Positions 16,804 through 29,700 of a stretch of 64,000 bases of DNA are shown here, piece by piece. The stretch comes from Symbiodinium natans. Taxonomy: Eukaryota > Sar > Dinophyceae > Suessiales > Symbiodiniaceae. The notes beneath the pieces were generated by a model. That model worked only from the letters and a program-made list of their open reading frames with translations, had not been told where the DNA came from and made no database searches. The stretch's first letter is position 1; the number at the start of each line of letters is the position of its first letter. Where the stretch lies: the NCBI GenBank assembly GCA_905221605.1, contig CAJNDS010002490.1:1219603-1283602 (forward strand). The letters run 5' to 3'. A program made the translations under genes and the position numbers.

Positions 16804-19800
16804 ATGGGAGAGATGTTCGGATCGGTGTCGCTGAGTGAGCGGGATAGAGATATCGGAAGCAGTGAAGATCCTGGGACAGCTTCGTCTTCGAGGACAGTAG
16901 GGGTACGATGGCAACGCCCAGAGCATCAGACCAGGGATGCAGGAGAGAGGGAACGATGTGATCGAGCACAGGCCATGATAGATTTCCTGGAGAAGGTGTT
17001 TTCCGACGCGGATAGGTACCTCAAGGCCGAGACGGAGGATGGAGTGCCAGGGGTGACGACGTACTCGTATCTGCCAGTCGGAGCCAAGGAACGAGAACAG
17101 GCTAGAATACACTGGATGTTGGAGGGAAATCTAGAGATGCAGGAGGTATGGGCTAGACGGGCTATCCCCAGCCCATTCAAGGACGATGCAGACTTCAAGA
17201 AATGGATGAGCAGTGGGATAGCTGGTGTGCGAGCGGAAGAGGCCCAGGCCAAGACGGCGAAGAAAGGAGGTAAGCGTTCAGCCGTGGGATACGATGTGGA
17301 TAGAATGCGAGTACACAAGATTATGTATCTCTGGGAGGTACTACGGTGTACAAGGCGGAATCCTGAAGCATGGATAAGGGAGAAGATCCCTCTGATAGCT
17401 GCGACTGTGACGGATGCCACGGACTACCTGGAGAGGGTAATAGCGAACTGGGATAGGCCAAGGTCCCATGGAGGGGCGACGAAGCCGCCACCCCAGGCGA
17501 GTCCTGATGCCGGGAACCTGTCGAAGGAGAAGCTGAACGACTTGATAGGGGTGCGATTGGCCAGAGGGATGGACGTGCCGGGATGTGCCATGCCCACCGC
17601 GGGCACGGGAGGAGACGTTGATACGCCATGGGCCCCTAAATTCCTCGGCGCGACTGATGAGACAGAGAAGTCCTTCCAGAAGGGGAGATCATATGAGAGG
17701 ATGATAGCTGGTGTGGCACCGATAGCCATCTCTGTGGGAGGGGTGTATGACGTCACGAACGGAAGTAAGGACCCGTTCAGGGCTAGCTGGGGAGGGATCA
17801 GCAGAAAGACCCTAGATTGGGCGGAGATCCACATGGACGACACAGAGAAGAGCCCGCTCGATGATGCGATCAAAGGCATGATGACGTGGTTGGCCGTGCG
17901 ACCATTGAAGTATGCAATTCCACCGTCTCAGGTTGCGGAGCGGATAGCGGTCAGCCATAAGTCGAGCGAGGAGAAGCTGAAGGTATGGACGGAGGCGCAG
18001 CCCAAGATCAAGGTGATAGGCATGGCAGACGAGATTATGGGGGCCTACGAAAGCCAATACTTGAAGAGAGGAAGAGACGTGATGGAGGAATTCCGGAGAA
18101 GCGAGGGGGGAGAAAAAGGATACGGAGTTATGGCGAATGCAGCAAATGGGCAGATGAAGGAGTATCTGGATACACTGTCATGGCAAATAGGGGGACCGAC
18201 GTCAGTTCTACACCTGTTGCACTGGTCCCTGGCCGAAGAAGTGATCACATTTCCGGAGGTCCAGGCAGACGGGGGGGTTAAGGATGTGAAAGAACATTTC
18301 ACGGATTCGCGATGTATGTGGGTACCCACGAAGGCCGAATACGCCGGAGCAGAAAAGCTGAATCAGGAGATGTCGGTCGGGAATGAGGAGTTCAATGTGC
18401 CCGGGTGGATTTTCCACGGAACGTCTCTAGAGGCGTTGTGGTCGATGATAGCATCTGGTGGGATAGATCGAAGCCATCCGCTGGTCACGTGGACGACCGG
18501 CGCTCCCAGTGTGCACGACTCTGCGGGATGCTGGTTTGGACGGAGCATCTGTGGTACAGCATCATACTCTACATGGCATTCGTTAGGGAATGGATGGATA
18601 GTAAGAGTACTGGCTGGCTTCAGAAGGATAGGCAAGAATGTCAAGATGGATGTGGGGACAAGGAGATCGTCGGTGCCTGACGGGCAGATCCGACTGGATG
18701 TGGATAGAGTGGAGATAGACGGGGTATTGTTCTGCTTTATGAGGGCCACGAAGATCATCGGGCAAGCACTTATCTGTAGGCCGAAGCACCCGGGTTTAGG
18801 AGCGAATAGCCATCTCATGAGTGAGATGTCGGCGCTGATGGAGAAGCATCCACAGGGGGTTGAGAGGCTGTATTGGCGCTATCACCTGAAAAAGCGTGCA
18901 ATCATAGGCCAGGCCCGAGGACCTCTTCCTGAGCGCCCTGTGGATTGGAAGATGGAACATGAGTTCCTGCATCGGGAAGGTGACGAAAATGCCACGAAGG
19001 TCGTCGAACAGCCAACTGGCTCAAGAAGTGGTTTGATAGAGCTCATGAGGGGGTGGATAGCGGAGTTGCCTAGCGGTGGGGGTGTGTCTGGGCCTGATCG
19101 AGACAAGGACTACTACCCGGTGGATAGTGAATGGGCCAATGTGATACGTTTATTGGAGTATATGGGGATAGAGGCCCCAATGGCCACGGGACACGATAGC
19201 GCTGTCGTGAAGATGCCGTGGAGGAGTTTTGTGGGGCCAGCCATTTACAGACGGTGTGTGGAGAGCAGCGGGATAGAGGAGAAAGTCATGGAGGAGGCGG
19301 ATAAGGCCACGCACCACATGGGCAAGGTTTTGGAAATGGCGGACGTGGGGAGCATAGTGTTGGGAATAGAAAAGGCACCCAGGAAATATGGGTGGAACAG
19401 ACCGGAGGACGTCGACCAGAGCTGGGCATTCGAGGCTCAGGCCTGGGCGGCTATCATTGGTATAGGAATGGGCGGAGTTGGAGGGAGATTGATGGAGCCA
19501 GCGCTTTCGAGCGAGCTTGAGTCCGCGGTGGAGACCTACGAGTGGATGTTTGACATAGCTACTGCATTCCATGAGCGCAAGGCGGCTGAGCTGGTGACAT
19601 GGTGGGCGGAGGGAATGAAGCCGCCACTTCAGCTCCGATGTAGTGCGGATCAGAAGACCTACGTGCACATCATCATACCTGAGGGGATAGAGGGCGTCTC
19701 GAATAAAAAGAATCCGGCGTCGCCAGGGGAAGTCCGGGAGTGGATAGGATTGCTATTGAAGGCGCACGGAGACTATGGAAAGGCCGCGGAGAGTATGTCG

Positions 19801-20092
19801 TTCATTACACACAAACTGACAGGAACGCAGGAGATGACCTACCAGGGTGCGTACAAGAAGGTTCAGGAAGTGTGCAAGGAATGCGTCTCGAAGGGCATGG
19901 GAGGGAATCAAGTGACGAACATTATTGCGGTATTGGCCCCGGCTGGAATGGCAGCAGGGAATGCTCGCCGAGCAATAGAAGAGGTGAGACGGTTCGAGGC
20001 TACGGACGATGACACTAAAACCAAGGTGGCGAGGGAGACGAGGGAGACGATCAGGAAAGCCAATGCCAATGTGCTCTGGGTAGGGCCCGGAA
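16804..20092 (+). CDS. Retrotransposon ORF4, 5' part, first copy, cut by the gap
   Basis: Starts with ATG (MGEMFGSVSLSERDRD) 78 nt after the pol stop and stays open to the N gap. It is the same protein as the first 1,096 residues of the ORF at 23471. It is reported separately only because the assembly shows it twice; it is incomplete here. Confidence 0.7.
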
Positions 20093-20192
20093 NNNNNNNN
20101 NNNNNNNNNNNNNNNNNNNNNNNNNNNNNNNNNNNNNNNNNNNNNNNNNNNNNNNNNNNNNNNNNNNNNNNNNNNNNNNNNNNNNNNNNNNN
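20093..20192. other. Assembly gap of 100 N
   Basis: Exactly 100 N, the conventional placeholder for a gap of unknown size. The contig end before it (13524-20092) and the contig start after it (20193-26759) are the same sequence with about 0.2 per cent difference. That is what an unmerged overlap between two contigs, alleles or element copies produces. Confidence 0.98.
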
Positions 20193-23100
20193 AGGATACA
20201 CCTGGGTTCGTACTGGGATAGCATATCCAGAAGATCCTGGCACAAGTGTGAGAGTGTCTGCGCTTGGACAACTTGTGGCGGAAACCATGTGCGACGTCAT
20301 AGGATACGAGGTATCACCTGAGCGAGAAATCCTGGTGGCTATACAGAATAGGAATAGCTTTCCCATCACGTTTGGAGGAAGAGGGGGGCCAATCATGAGA
20401 ATGGAGTTCGCTAAGGGAGTATGTCTGCGACCGAGGATGCGCGGGTGCATGATGCCTGAGAACGTGAAGGAAGTGAGACATCGTAGGGCACATCGGGAGA
20501 GCAAGAAAGCGATCTGGGCAAGAGAGGCCCGTGCGAGGGAAAGAGACAGGGATAGTGCGGGTCATGGACTGAGAGCAGGGAGGAATAGAGATGAGGATAG
20601 GCGGCGAATCGGCGTCAAGCATGTCTCGGATAGGGCATACAGATGCCGAGAATGTCGACGACTGCTGGAGGGAAAAGCAAAGGTACCTAGTTTGATCCTC
20701 ACGTCGATGACGCTATGCTTTGCATGCTTCATGAACAAGCATACTACGCCCGTTGATAATTTGATCCGGCAGGGTTATCAGACTGAAGACGAGGAGTATG
20801 GAGATGGAATAGTCGCAGTCCCTGCTATACAGGTGGATGCAGATCAAGAGGATAGTTGGGAAGAGGTTGCGGAAAATGAAGTGTGTGATAGCATCGACGA
20901 GACAGTAGGAGAATTTGAGCCACTGATGGCCACAATCATAGAGGACGAAGAGGAAGACATCGAGGAAGTGTTCGGACTTGTCGCTAGACCCGTGACGAAA
21001 GCTGAGAGGGCGATCAACCCCAAGGCTCGGGCCGCGCTTGATAAGGAATGGAAAAAGCTGATGGATCAAGTGGTCTGGATAATGGAGGAGGTGCGTTCGT
21101 GGAAGGACGTTCAGGGAGGCAATGGATAGAGGGGAAATAGCTCATGTAGGTCGTATCTTCGACATTTGTGTGGAAAAGAACTGGGAGCTTGCTGAAGACG
21201 ATCCTCTTAGGAAGTATAAGGGGAGAGTTGTGTTTGAGGGATGTCATGTCAAAGACCAGGAGGGAAAGTGGGCCATCTTTCAAGAAATCACATCATGCCC
21301 CGCGACACTTGAGGCAGGCAAGATGGCGGATGCCTATGGGATGCTGCCAGGACACGACATCGAGATGTCGGACGGTGAGTCGGCATACACGCAGGCGCTG
21401 TTGGGGGGGCCTAAAACATGGATACGGATCCCGAGGGATAGGTGGCCAGATGAATGGGAGGGCATAGACGACCCCGTGGTGCCACTGAGACTAGCTTTAT
21501 ACGGGCATCCGGATGCCGGGGGGTTCTGGGAAAAGCACTGCGAAAAGGCCGTGACTGAGGTCGGCTTCGAATTCCTCTCAGATTGGCCTAGTGTGTTCTT
21601 CCATAAGGAGCTGAAGCTGATGCTGGTGATCTACGTCGACGACTTCAAGCTTGCGGGGCCCAAAGAGAACTTAGCGATAGGATGGGAGAAGCTGGCGAAG
21701 AGAATCAAGCTCGAAGAGCCACGAAGTATGGGTAGGTACTTGGGATGCTTGCACACGGCTAGCGCGATACCTTTTCGGTCGCCGTTTGAACCGAGACACG
21801 AGTGGACGAAGATCATCGAGCCCAAGAAGGAACCGCCTAACTTCGTGGGGAAGGCCGAGGCGCAGGAAGATAGTCCAGATGAAATCAGGATTCTTCGATA
21901 CGATGTTACCGATTTCATGAAGCAGTGTGTGGATAGATATCAAGAGTTGTGCTCGACGGCATATCCTAAGCCACTGGATAAAGCTAAGACCCCATATCTC
22001 GACGAGAGCCGCCCAGAGTTCGACGAGAACCCAGTAGACGACAAGGTGAACGAAATTATGGGGATAGCCAAGTACGAGCTGCCGGATGAGGGGCCGGGAG
22101 TGTTGAAAGAGCACGCCCCTGCGGTACTCATGAAGATCTTGTATGGGGCCAGAGTCGGAAGGTATGACCTTCTGCGACCAGTACAGGTTCTGGCGTCGAG
22201 GCTGACGACCTGGACACATCTCTGTGACAAGAGAATGCATAGACTGATCTCATACATCAACGAGACGACCACAACGAGCCTCTACGGATGGGTCGGGGAT
22301 AGGATAGGAGACATCCGTCTTGTACTATACTGCGACGCCGATCTTGCCAGCGACAAGAACGACCATAGATCTACGTCGGGGGTATATCTTTGTCTTCAGG
22401 GACCGCGCACTTTCGTTCCTATAGCTGCTTACTGTAAGAAGCAAACGTCGTGCTCCAAAAGTACCCCTGAAGCTGAGATAGTAGCCCTGCACGATGGCAT
22501 CACGAAACAAGGAATACCGGGGTTGACACTATGGGAGATGATCAAGGAGAGTATAGAACCCTTGATAGTGGCAGAGGACAATGAGGCGGCTGTTAGAGTG
22601 ATTGTATCGGGCAAGAATCCGAACATGAGGTACCTGTCTAGAACACAACGAATAGACATAGCTAGGCTGAACCAGTTCTACGAGGCAGTCATGTTCACGT
22701 TTGTCAATTGTCCTACTGAGTATCAGGCTGCCAACATGATGACCAAGGCCATCAATGAAGCACGAGAGTGGTTAAGGGATATGTACACTACCGCACATTT
22801 CGGTGAAGAGGAGTTCGGGAACGCAACGGGAACCATCTTAGCTATGCCCGCGTGCCGGGGGGTATCCCAAAATCAGCTCGAGTATGACATCAGGGATAAC
22901 GTTGGGATAGCAAAGTCCATAGTGGGAAGATGGATAATTTGGGAAATGGTGTGGGATATCAAACACTCGCCAATTCTGGAGGTCGATGAGGCGATCGTCG
23001 GTGAGTGCGACGGGATAGTTGTGATAGCACCGAAGCGAGTTGACTCGCCGTCTCGACTAGCCCGCGGAGCAGAGCTTAAGCTGGGAAGAAAGGACCAAAG

Positions 23101-26100
23101 TGCGGCTGATAGCCTAGCTTTACTGGTCGACAGAGTGATCGCTGCGGGCATTGGGATTGTTCTAATCAATCGCAGTGATGCCGCCATATCCGAGGGAATA
23201 GCGAGAATTCTTGCTGCACGTGGAAAACTGGCTCGAATGCGGGGAAAGACGAAGATAGGAGAGCTTCACGACAAAGGAGAGGACGTACAATGCACCATAT
23301 ACATTAGTGAAGAATCAAAGGCTCGGATAGATAATAGCAATATGGTGAATATTGAAGAACTTTGTAACGCTCTTCAACGACGTCTTGACTAGAGCGATTT
23401 TTGTGTGACCTTGAGTTGCATGCAGGTATAAGGAAGAAGAGGGCTCTAGCGACCTGCATAGCGTGGAGCCATGGGAGAGATGTTCGGATCGGTGTCGCTG
23501 AGTGAGCGGGATAGAGATATCGGAAGCAGTGAAGATCCTGGGACAGCTTCGTCTTCGAGGACAGTAGGGGTACGATGGCAACGCCCAGAGCATCAGACCA
23601 GGGATGCAGGAGAGAGGGAACGATGTGATCGAGCACAGGCCATGATAGATTTCCTGGAGAAGGTGTTTTCCGACGCGGATAGGTACCTCAAGGCCGAGAC
23701 GGAGGATGGAGTGCCAGGGGTGACGACGTACTCGTATCTGCCAGTCGGAGCCAAGGAACGAGAACAGGCTAGAATACACTGGATGTTGGAGGGAAATCTA
23801 GAGATGCAGGAGGTATGGGCTAGACGGGCTATCCCCAGCCCATTCAAGGACGATGCAGACTTCAAGAAATGGATGAGCAGTGGGATAGCTGGTGTGCGAG
23901 CGGAAGAGGCCCAGGCCAAGACGGCGAAGAAAGGAGGTAAGCGTTCAGCCGTGGGATACGATGTGGATAGAATGCGAGTACACAAGATTATGTATCTCTG
24001 GGAGGTACTACGGTGTACAAGGCGGAATCCTGAAGCATGGATAAGGGAGAAGATCCCTCTGATAGCTGCGACTGTGACGGATGCCACGGACTACCTGGAG
24101 AGGGTAATAGCGAACTGGGATAGGCCAAGGTCCCATGGAGGGGCGACGAAGCCGCCACCCCAGGCGAGTCCTGATGCCGGGAACCTGTCGAAGGAGAAGC
24201 TGAACGACTTGATAGGGGTGCGATTGGCCAGAGGGATGGACGTGCCGGGATGTGCCATGCCCACCGCGGGCACGGGAGGAGACGTTGATACGCCATGGGC
24301 CCCTAAATTCCTCGGCGCGACTGATGAGACAGAGAAGTCCTTCCAGAAGGGGAGATCATATGAGAGGATGATAGCTGGTGTGGCACCGATAGCCATCTCT
24401 GTGGGAGGGGTGTATGACGTCACGAACGGAAGTAAGGACCCGTTCAGGGCTAGCTGGGGAGGGATCAGCAGAAAGACCCTAGATTGGGCGGAGATCCACA
24501 TGGACGACACAGAGAAGAGCCCGCTCGATGATGCGATCAAAGGCATGATGACGTGGTTGGCCGTGCGACCATTGAAGTATGCAATTCCACCGTCTCAGGT
24601 TGCGGAGCGGATAGCGGTCAGCCATAAGTCGAGCGAGGAGAAGCTGAAGATATGGACGGAGGCGCAGCCCAAGATCAAGGTGATAGGCATGGCAGACGAG
24701 ATTATGGGGGCCTACGAAAGCCAATACTTGAAGAGAGGAAGAGACGTGATGGAGGAATTCCGGAGAAGCGAGGGGGGAGAAAAAGGATACGGAGTTATGG
24801 CGAATGCAGCAAATGGGCAGATGAAGGAGTATCTGGATACACTGTCATGGCAAATAGGGGGACCGACGTCAGTTCTACACCTGTTGCACTGGTCCCTGGC
24901 CGAAGAAGTGACCACATTTCCGGAGGTCCAGGCAGACGGGGGGGTTAAGGATGTGAAAGAACATTTCACGGATTCGCGATGTATGTGGGTACCCACGAAG
25001 GCCGAATACGCCGGAGCAGAAAAGCTGAATCAGGAGATGTCGGTCGGGAATGAGGAGTTCAATGTGCCCGGGTGGATTTTCCACGGAACGTCTCTAGAGG
25101 CGTTGTGGTCGATGATAGCATCTGGTGGGATAGATCGAAGCCATCCGCTGGTCACGTGGACGACCGGCGCTCCCAGTGTGCACGACTCTGCGGGATGCTG
25201 GTTTGGACGGAGCATCTGTGGTACAGCATCATACTCTACATGGCATTCGTTAGGGAATGGATGGATAGTAAGAGTACTGGCTGGCTTCAGAAGGATAGGC
25301 AAGAATGTCAAGATGGATGTGGGGACAAGGAGATCGTCGGTGCCTGACGGGCAGATCCGACTGGATGTGGATAGAGTGGAGATAGACGGGGTATTGTTCT
25401 GCTTTATGAGGGCCACGAAGATCATCGGGCAAGCACTTATCTGTAGGCCGAAGCACCCGGGTTTAGGAGCGAATAGCCATCTCATGAGTGAGATGTCGGC
25501 GCTGATGGAGAAGCATCCACAGGGGGTTGAGAGGCTGTATTGGCGCTATCACCTGAAAAAGCGTGCAATCATAGGCCAGGCCCGAGGACCTCTTCCTGAG
25601 CGCCCTGTGGATTGGAAGATGGAACATGAGTTCCTGCATCGGGAAGGTGACGAAAATGCCACGAAGGTCGTCGAACAGCCAACTGGCTCAAGAAGTGGTT
25701 TGATAGAGCTCATGAGGGGGTGGATAGCGGAGTTGCCTAGCGGTGGGGGTGTGTCTGGGCCTGATCGAGACAAGGACTACTACCCGGTGGATAGTGAATG
25801 GGCCAATGTGATACGTTTATTGGAGTATATGGGGATAGAGGCCCCAATGGCCACGGGACACGATAGCGCCGTCGTGAAGATGCCGTGGAGGAGTTTTGTG
25901 GGGCCAGCCATTTACAGACGGTGTGTGGAGAGCAGCGGGATAGAGGAGAAAGTCATGGAGGAGGCGAATAAGGCCACGCACCACATGGGCAAGGTTTTGG
26001 AAATGGCGGACGTGGGGAGCATAGTGTTGGGAATAGAAAAGGCACCCAGGAAATATGGGTGGAACAGACCGGAGGACGTCGACCAGAGCTGGGCGTTCGA

Positions 26101-26759
26101 GGCTCAGGCCTGGGCGGCTATCATTGGTATAGGAATGGGCGGAGTTGGAGGGAGATTGATGGAGCCAGCGCTTTCGAGCGAGCTTGAGTCCGCGGTGGAG
26201 ACCTACGAGTGGATGTTTGACATAGCTACTGCATTCCATGAGCGCAAGGCGGCTGAGCTGGTGACATGGTGGGCGGAGGGAATGAAGCCGCCACTTCAGC
26301 TCCGATGTAGTGCGGATCAGAAGACCTACGTGCACATCATCATACCTGAGGGGATAGAGGGCGTCTCGAATAAAAAGAATCCGGCGTCGCCAGGGGAAGT
26401 CCGGGAGTGGATAGGATTGCTATTGAAGGCGCACGGAGACTATGGAAAGGCCGCGGAGAGTATGTCGTTCATTACACACAAACTGACAGGAACGCAGGAG
26501 ATGACCTACCAGGGTGCGTACAAGAAGGTTCAGGAAGTGTGCAAGGAATGCGTCTCGAAGGGCATGGGAGGGAATCAAGTGACGAACATTATTGCGGTAT
26601 TGGCCCCGGCTGGAATGGCAGCAGGGAATGCTCGCCGAGCAATAGAAGAGGTGAGACGGTTCGAGGCTACGGACGATGACACTAAAACCAAGGTGGCGAG
26701 GGAGACGAGGGAGACGATCAGGAAAGCCAATGCCAATGTGCTCTGGGTAGGGCCCGGAA
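20193..26759 (+). repeat. Duplicated internal segment, second copy
   Basis: Near-identical to 13524-20092. It carries the 3' part of pol (about 20193-23392, including YVDD at 21632-21643 and RNase H) and the start of ORF4. The pol part of this copy is broken, with about one frame break. After 26759 the sequence continues into ORF4 text that has no counterpart before the gap. Confidence 0.95.
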
Positions 26760-29700
26760 ATTTCGAAGAGAATGGATTCCCCACTAACTACAGAGTCAGG
26801 GAGGAGGCCAAGGAGCTGATAAGGGCTGGAGAAGCCATGGATAAACTGATGAAGAAGTCTGGAATCATCACTCTGCCTTGGAACGTTATGCGTACGGCGT
26901 TTCCTCGAATAGGGGTGGACGCGGGAAAGTTGTACATCAGTGCCGGGCGAACGTTCGGCTTCTGGGCGCAGATCCTGTTCATCTCGATGTTTGGAATGAT
27001 GTGGCCGACCCCGCGAGACATGGAATTATATGATAGAGAAACTTCAGCTATTAGGGAGGTGATCGGCGAGGAGGGCAGGGATAGCATTGGAGAGGTTGGA
27101 GTCTGGCTCAGACGCTGGATAGAAGTGGCGAAGGCAGACCGGTCACTGAAAACGAAAGTGATTGTGCCAGAGACAAAGATCACGGGAGTCACGGAGAGCC
27201 TTAGGACATCGGATAGACAAGGGGTGTATACGGAGATGGCTGCCAGGATAGATGAGTCGGTGTGGAAGACGATGTGTGGTAAGTCCGAAGCTCACTGTGT
27301 GTCAGCCGGAGATAGGGGTTCTTGGCACCGGATGAAAGTGATCATTTACACGGCGGCCGGCTTCCACATGAAGGACCCCGAATACCAAGCTCTAAGGGCT
27401 ATGGAGGCTATAGGGCAGCTGAAGGCGATGGCAGATGACGCAGAGATGATGGAGGACGATGCAGAGTCGGATGGAGAAGAGGATGATGCTATGGGTGAGG
27501 ATAGACCGGAGAACCAATCTGCTCGAGAGGGAGACGCATCAATGACTGAGGAGTTCAAGGAAGGCAGTGACGAGGGTTTCGCCACCGTGAGGAGTCGGTC
27601 AGAACAAAAGAAGGCGAAGAAAGAAAACCGGGAGGCGATGAAGAGGAAGGAGCTGCTCGAGAGTGCTCAGGAGCTCGCGAACCAACGACAAGAGAAACAA
27701 GCAAGAGACGAGAAGAGAAAAAGTGCCGGGGAAAAGGCGGGAGATGGCAGAGATGGCGGAGCACTTAGGGGAACCGCTGGGATAGGTGATCAAGGGGATA
27801 GACCGCCGGCTCCACCGGTGCCAACACGAGGTGATACCAAGGGGGCGGTTATGCAGGCTCCCAGATGGAAGGGTGGTGCTGGGACGGGTAGCAACATCAA
27901 GACCCTGAGCGACCTCAAGTCCGAGCAGGAATATTCGGATAGAGAGACGCAGCAGGCAACGAGAAGCGGAGACAGTGGCGAAGGACCGATGGTGATAGGA
28001 TCTGGAGGCACGGTGGGAGTGGTTGCCGACGGGACAGAACTGGATCGAGTGGAATGCGTGGGTACTGGAGAGAGTGGGGGGATATTGAGATTGAGGATGG
28101 AAGAAGAGGGATCGCCTGTGATAGAGGCCCCATGGTCGAGGAATACGAGGGCAGGACAGGTGCTAGGGGAGGGGCATTTGATAGAAATGCAGCACTGGAT
28201 TCGCTGTTATGGAGCCCCACCGATGGCATGGACAACGATAGTGGTACAGGTAATACGCAGGATGATTAGAGCGACGTGCCCGAGGGAGGTTACCGATGAG
28301 ATCACACCCAAAGAAGTGTACGACATTGTAATGGCGGGAATATATGACTCGCAGGTGCTGTCGGGAACGAGGCCTGGCGCCGAACCGTCATACACCGGGA
28401 TAGCTTTGGGAACTTTGATGAGAAGCAGGATATTGAACGTTGAGAGCAACGTCGGAGGCATGAGGAAGTGGGTAGAGCAATTCTATCGGGTGTGGATGGG
28501 CATGAACGGAATATTGGGGACCGTGCCAGAGTTGAGAGCTGACGGAGGCAGACTAGGCCGGCCTGGACACAAGCCTCCATCGATTTCACCGCCGCCGAGT
28601 GAGCCTAGAGTAAAGCCTACATCCAACGACGCGGATGAGATAGAGGTGGAGATGCGGTGGACTATATACAACGTAATGATAGAACCAGAGACACTTTCCC
28701 TAGGTTATGAAGAGCTCGAGATGCTGTGGGAGACGAAGTTGTTCGAGGTTGTCCAGAGGGCCGGGGAGCATTTGATAGATCGCGTGATGACGAGGATGGA
28801 AGCCGGTACCGGGGGCTATCCGGATAGCATGGACGTTGCGGACATGGTGGAGGAGGTGACAAAGCAAGGATTTGGATCCGAGACGGGGGGCACTACTCCC
28901 CTGAATAAAATCGAGTTTTCGAATTATGTGGTGAGAATATGGCTGGCCAAATTCGTCAGGACGATGATTCTTGAAGACATGAAGTTCCCGAGGGAATGGG
29001 CCAACACCATGGCATGGTGGATAGCGCAGAACCTGATGCTGGTTAAGCATGAGACTGATATTGTGGAGATGATAGGGAACGACTGCACGCTGTTCGAGGA
29101 GATCATCAGTTCGATGAGAAGGATAGAGAGCATGGGCCAAGGCTATCCGGCAGACTATTATCGGTGGATAGAAGAAATCAAGGAGGATGCGCTCAAGGAG
29201 GCACTCAAGGGCAGGAGGAGCGCAACAGGGATAAGACCTGAACCGCTCGACTCGGTGGCCGAGGCTGAAGAGCACGGGGTGAACGCGAGGGAAGCAAAGG
29301 ACGCCACAATGCAGATAGATGCGGGGGGAGAGATGAACGAGCCCGAGAGTCCGGAGATGGATAGCAAGATGGAGGGCGTGGAAGCTCATGAGGCGATGGA
29401 GCCAGATAGTGAGAACGAGAGAGGTCAAGGGTTCTCGGAGTTGTTTGGACACGGTGTTGATACGATAGCTGACAGGGAAGAGGATAGTCATGTGGCACGA
29501 CAGAACCCGGAGATTTATAGGCGAGTCGTGGAGGATGTATGGAACCAGAAGCACAACTTTCCATTCCCGTGGTTGGACGAAGCGAGGGCGGAGAGGGATG
29601 AGCTCGTGAAAAGGATGACGGACGAGGTGCATGAGCGGGTCACCCGGGAGAACCCGATAGAGGAGAGCAACACGAGAGGGTCGGGAATACATAGTTTCAG

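Larger units (their letters stand above)
13524..20092 (+). repeat. Duplicated internal segment, first copy
   Basis: This 6.57-kb stretch ends exactly at the N gap and is matched almost base for base by the sequence that begins exactly after it. It contains the RT and RNase H end of pol, the short spacer and the first third of ORF4. Roughly fifteen differences were seen by eye. See the gap entry for the likely cause. Confidence 0.95.

Noticed and set aside
20193-23392. A second, independent reverse transcriptase gene
   Set aside because: It is the near-identical copy of the first pol segment across an N gap, most simply a contig overlap.
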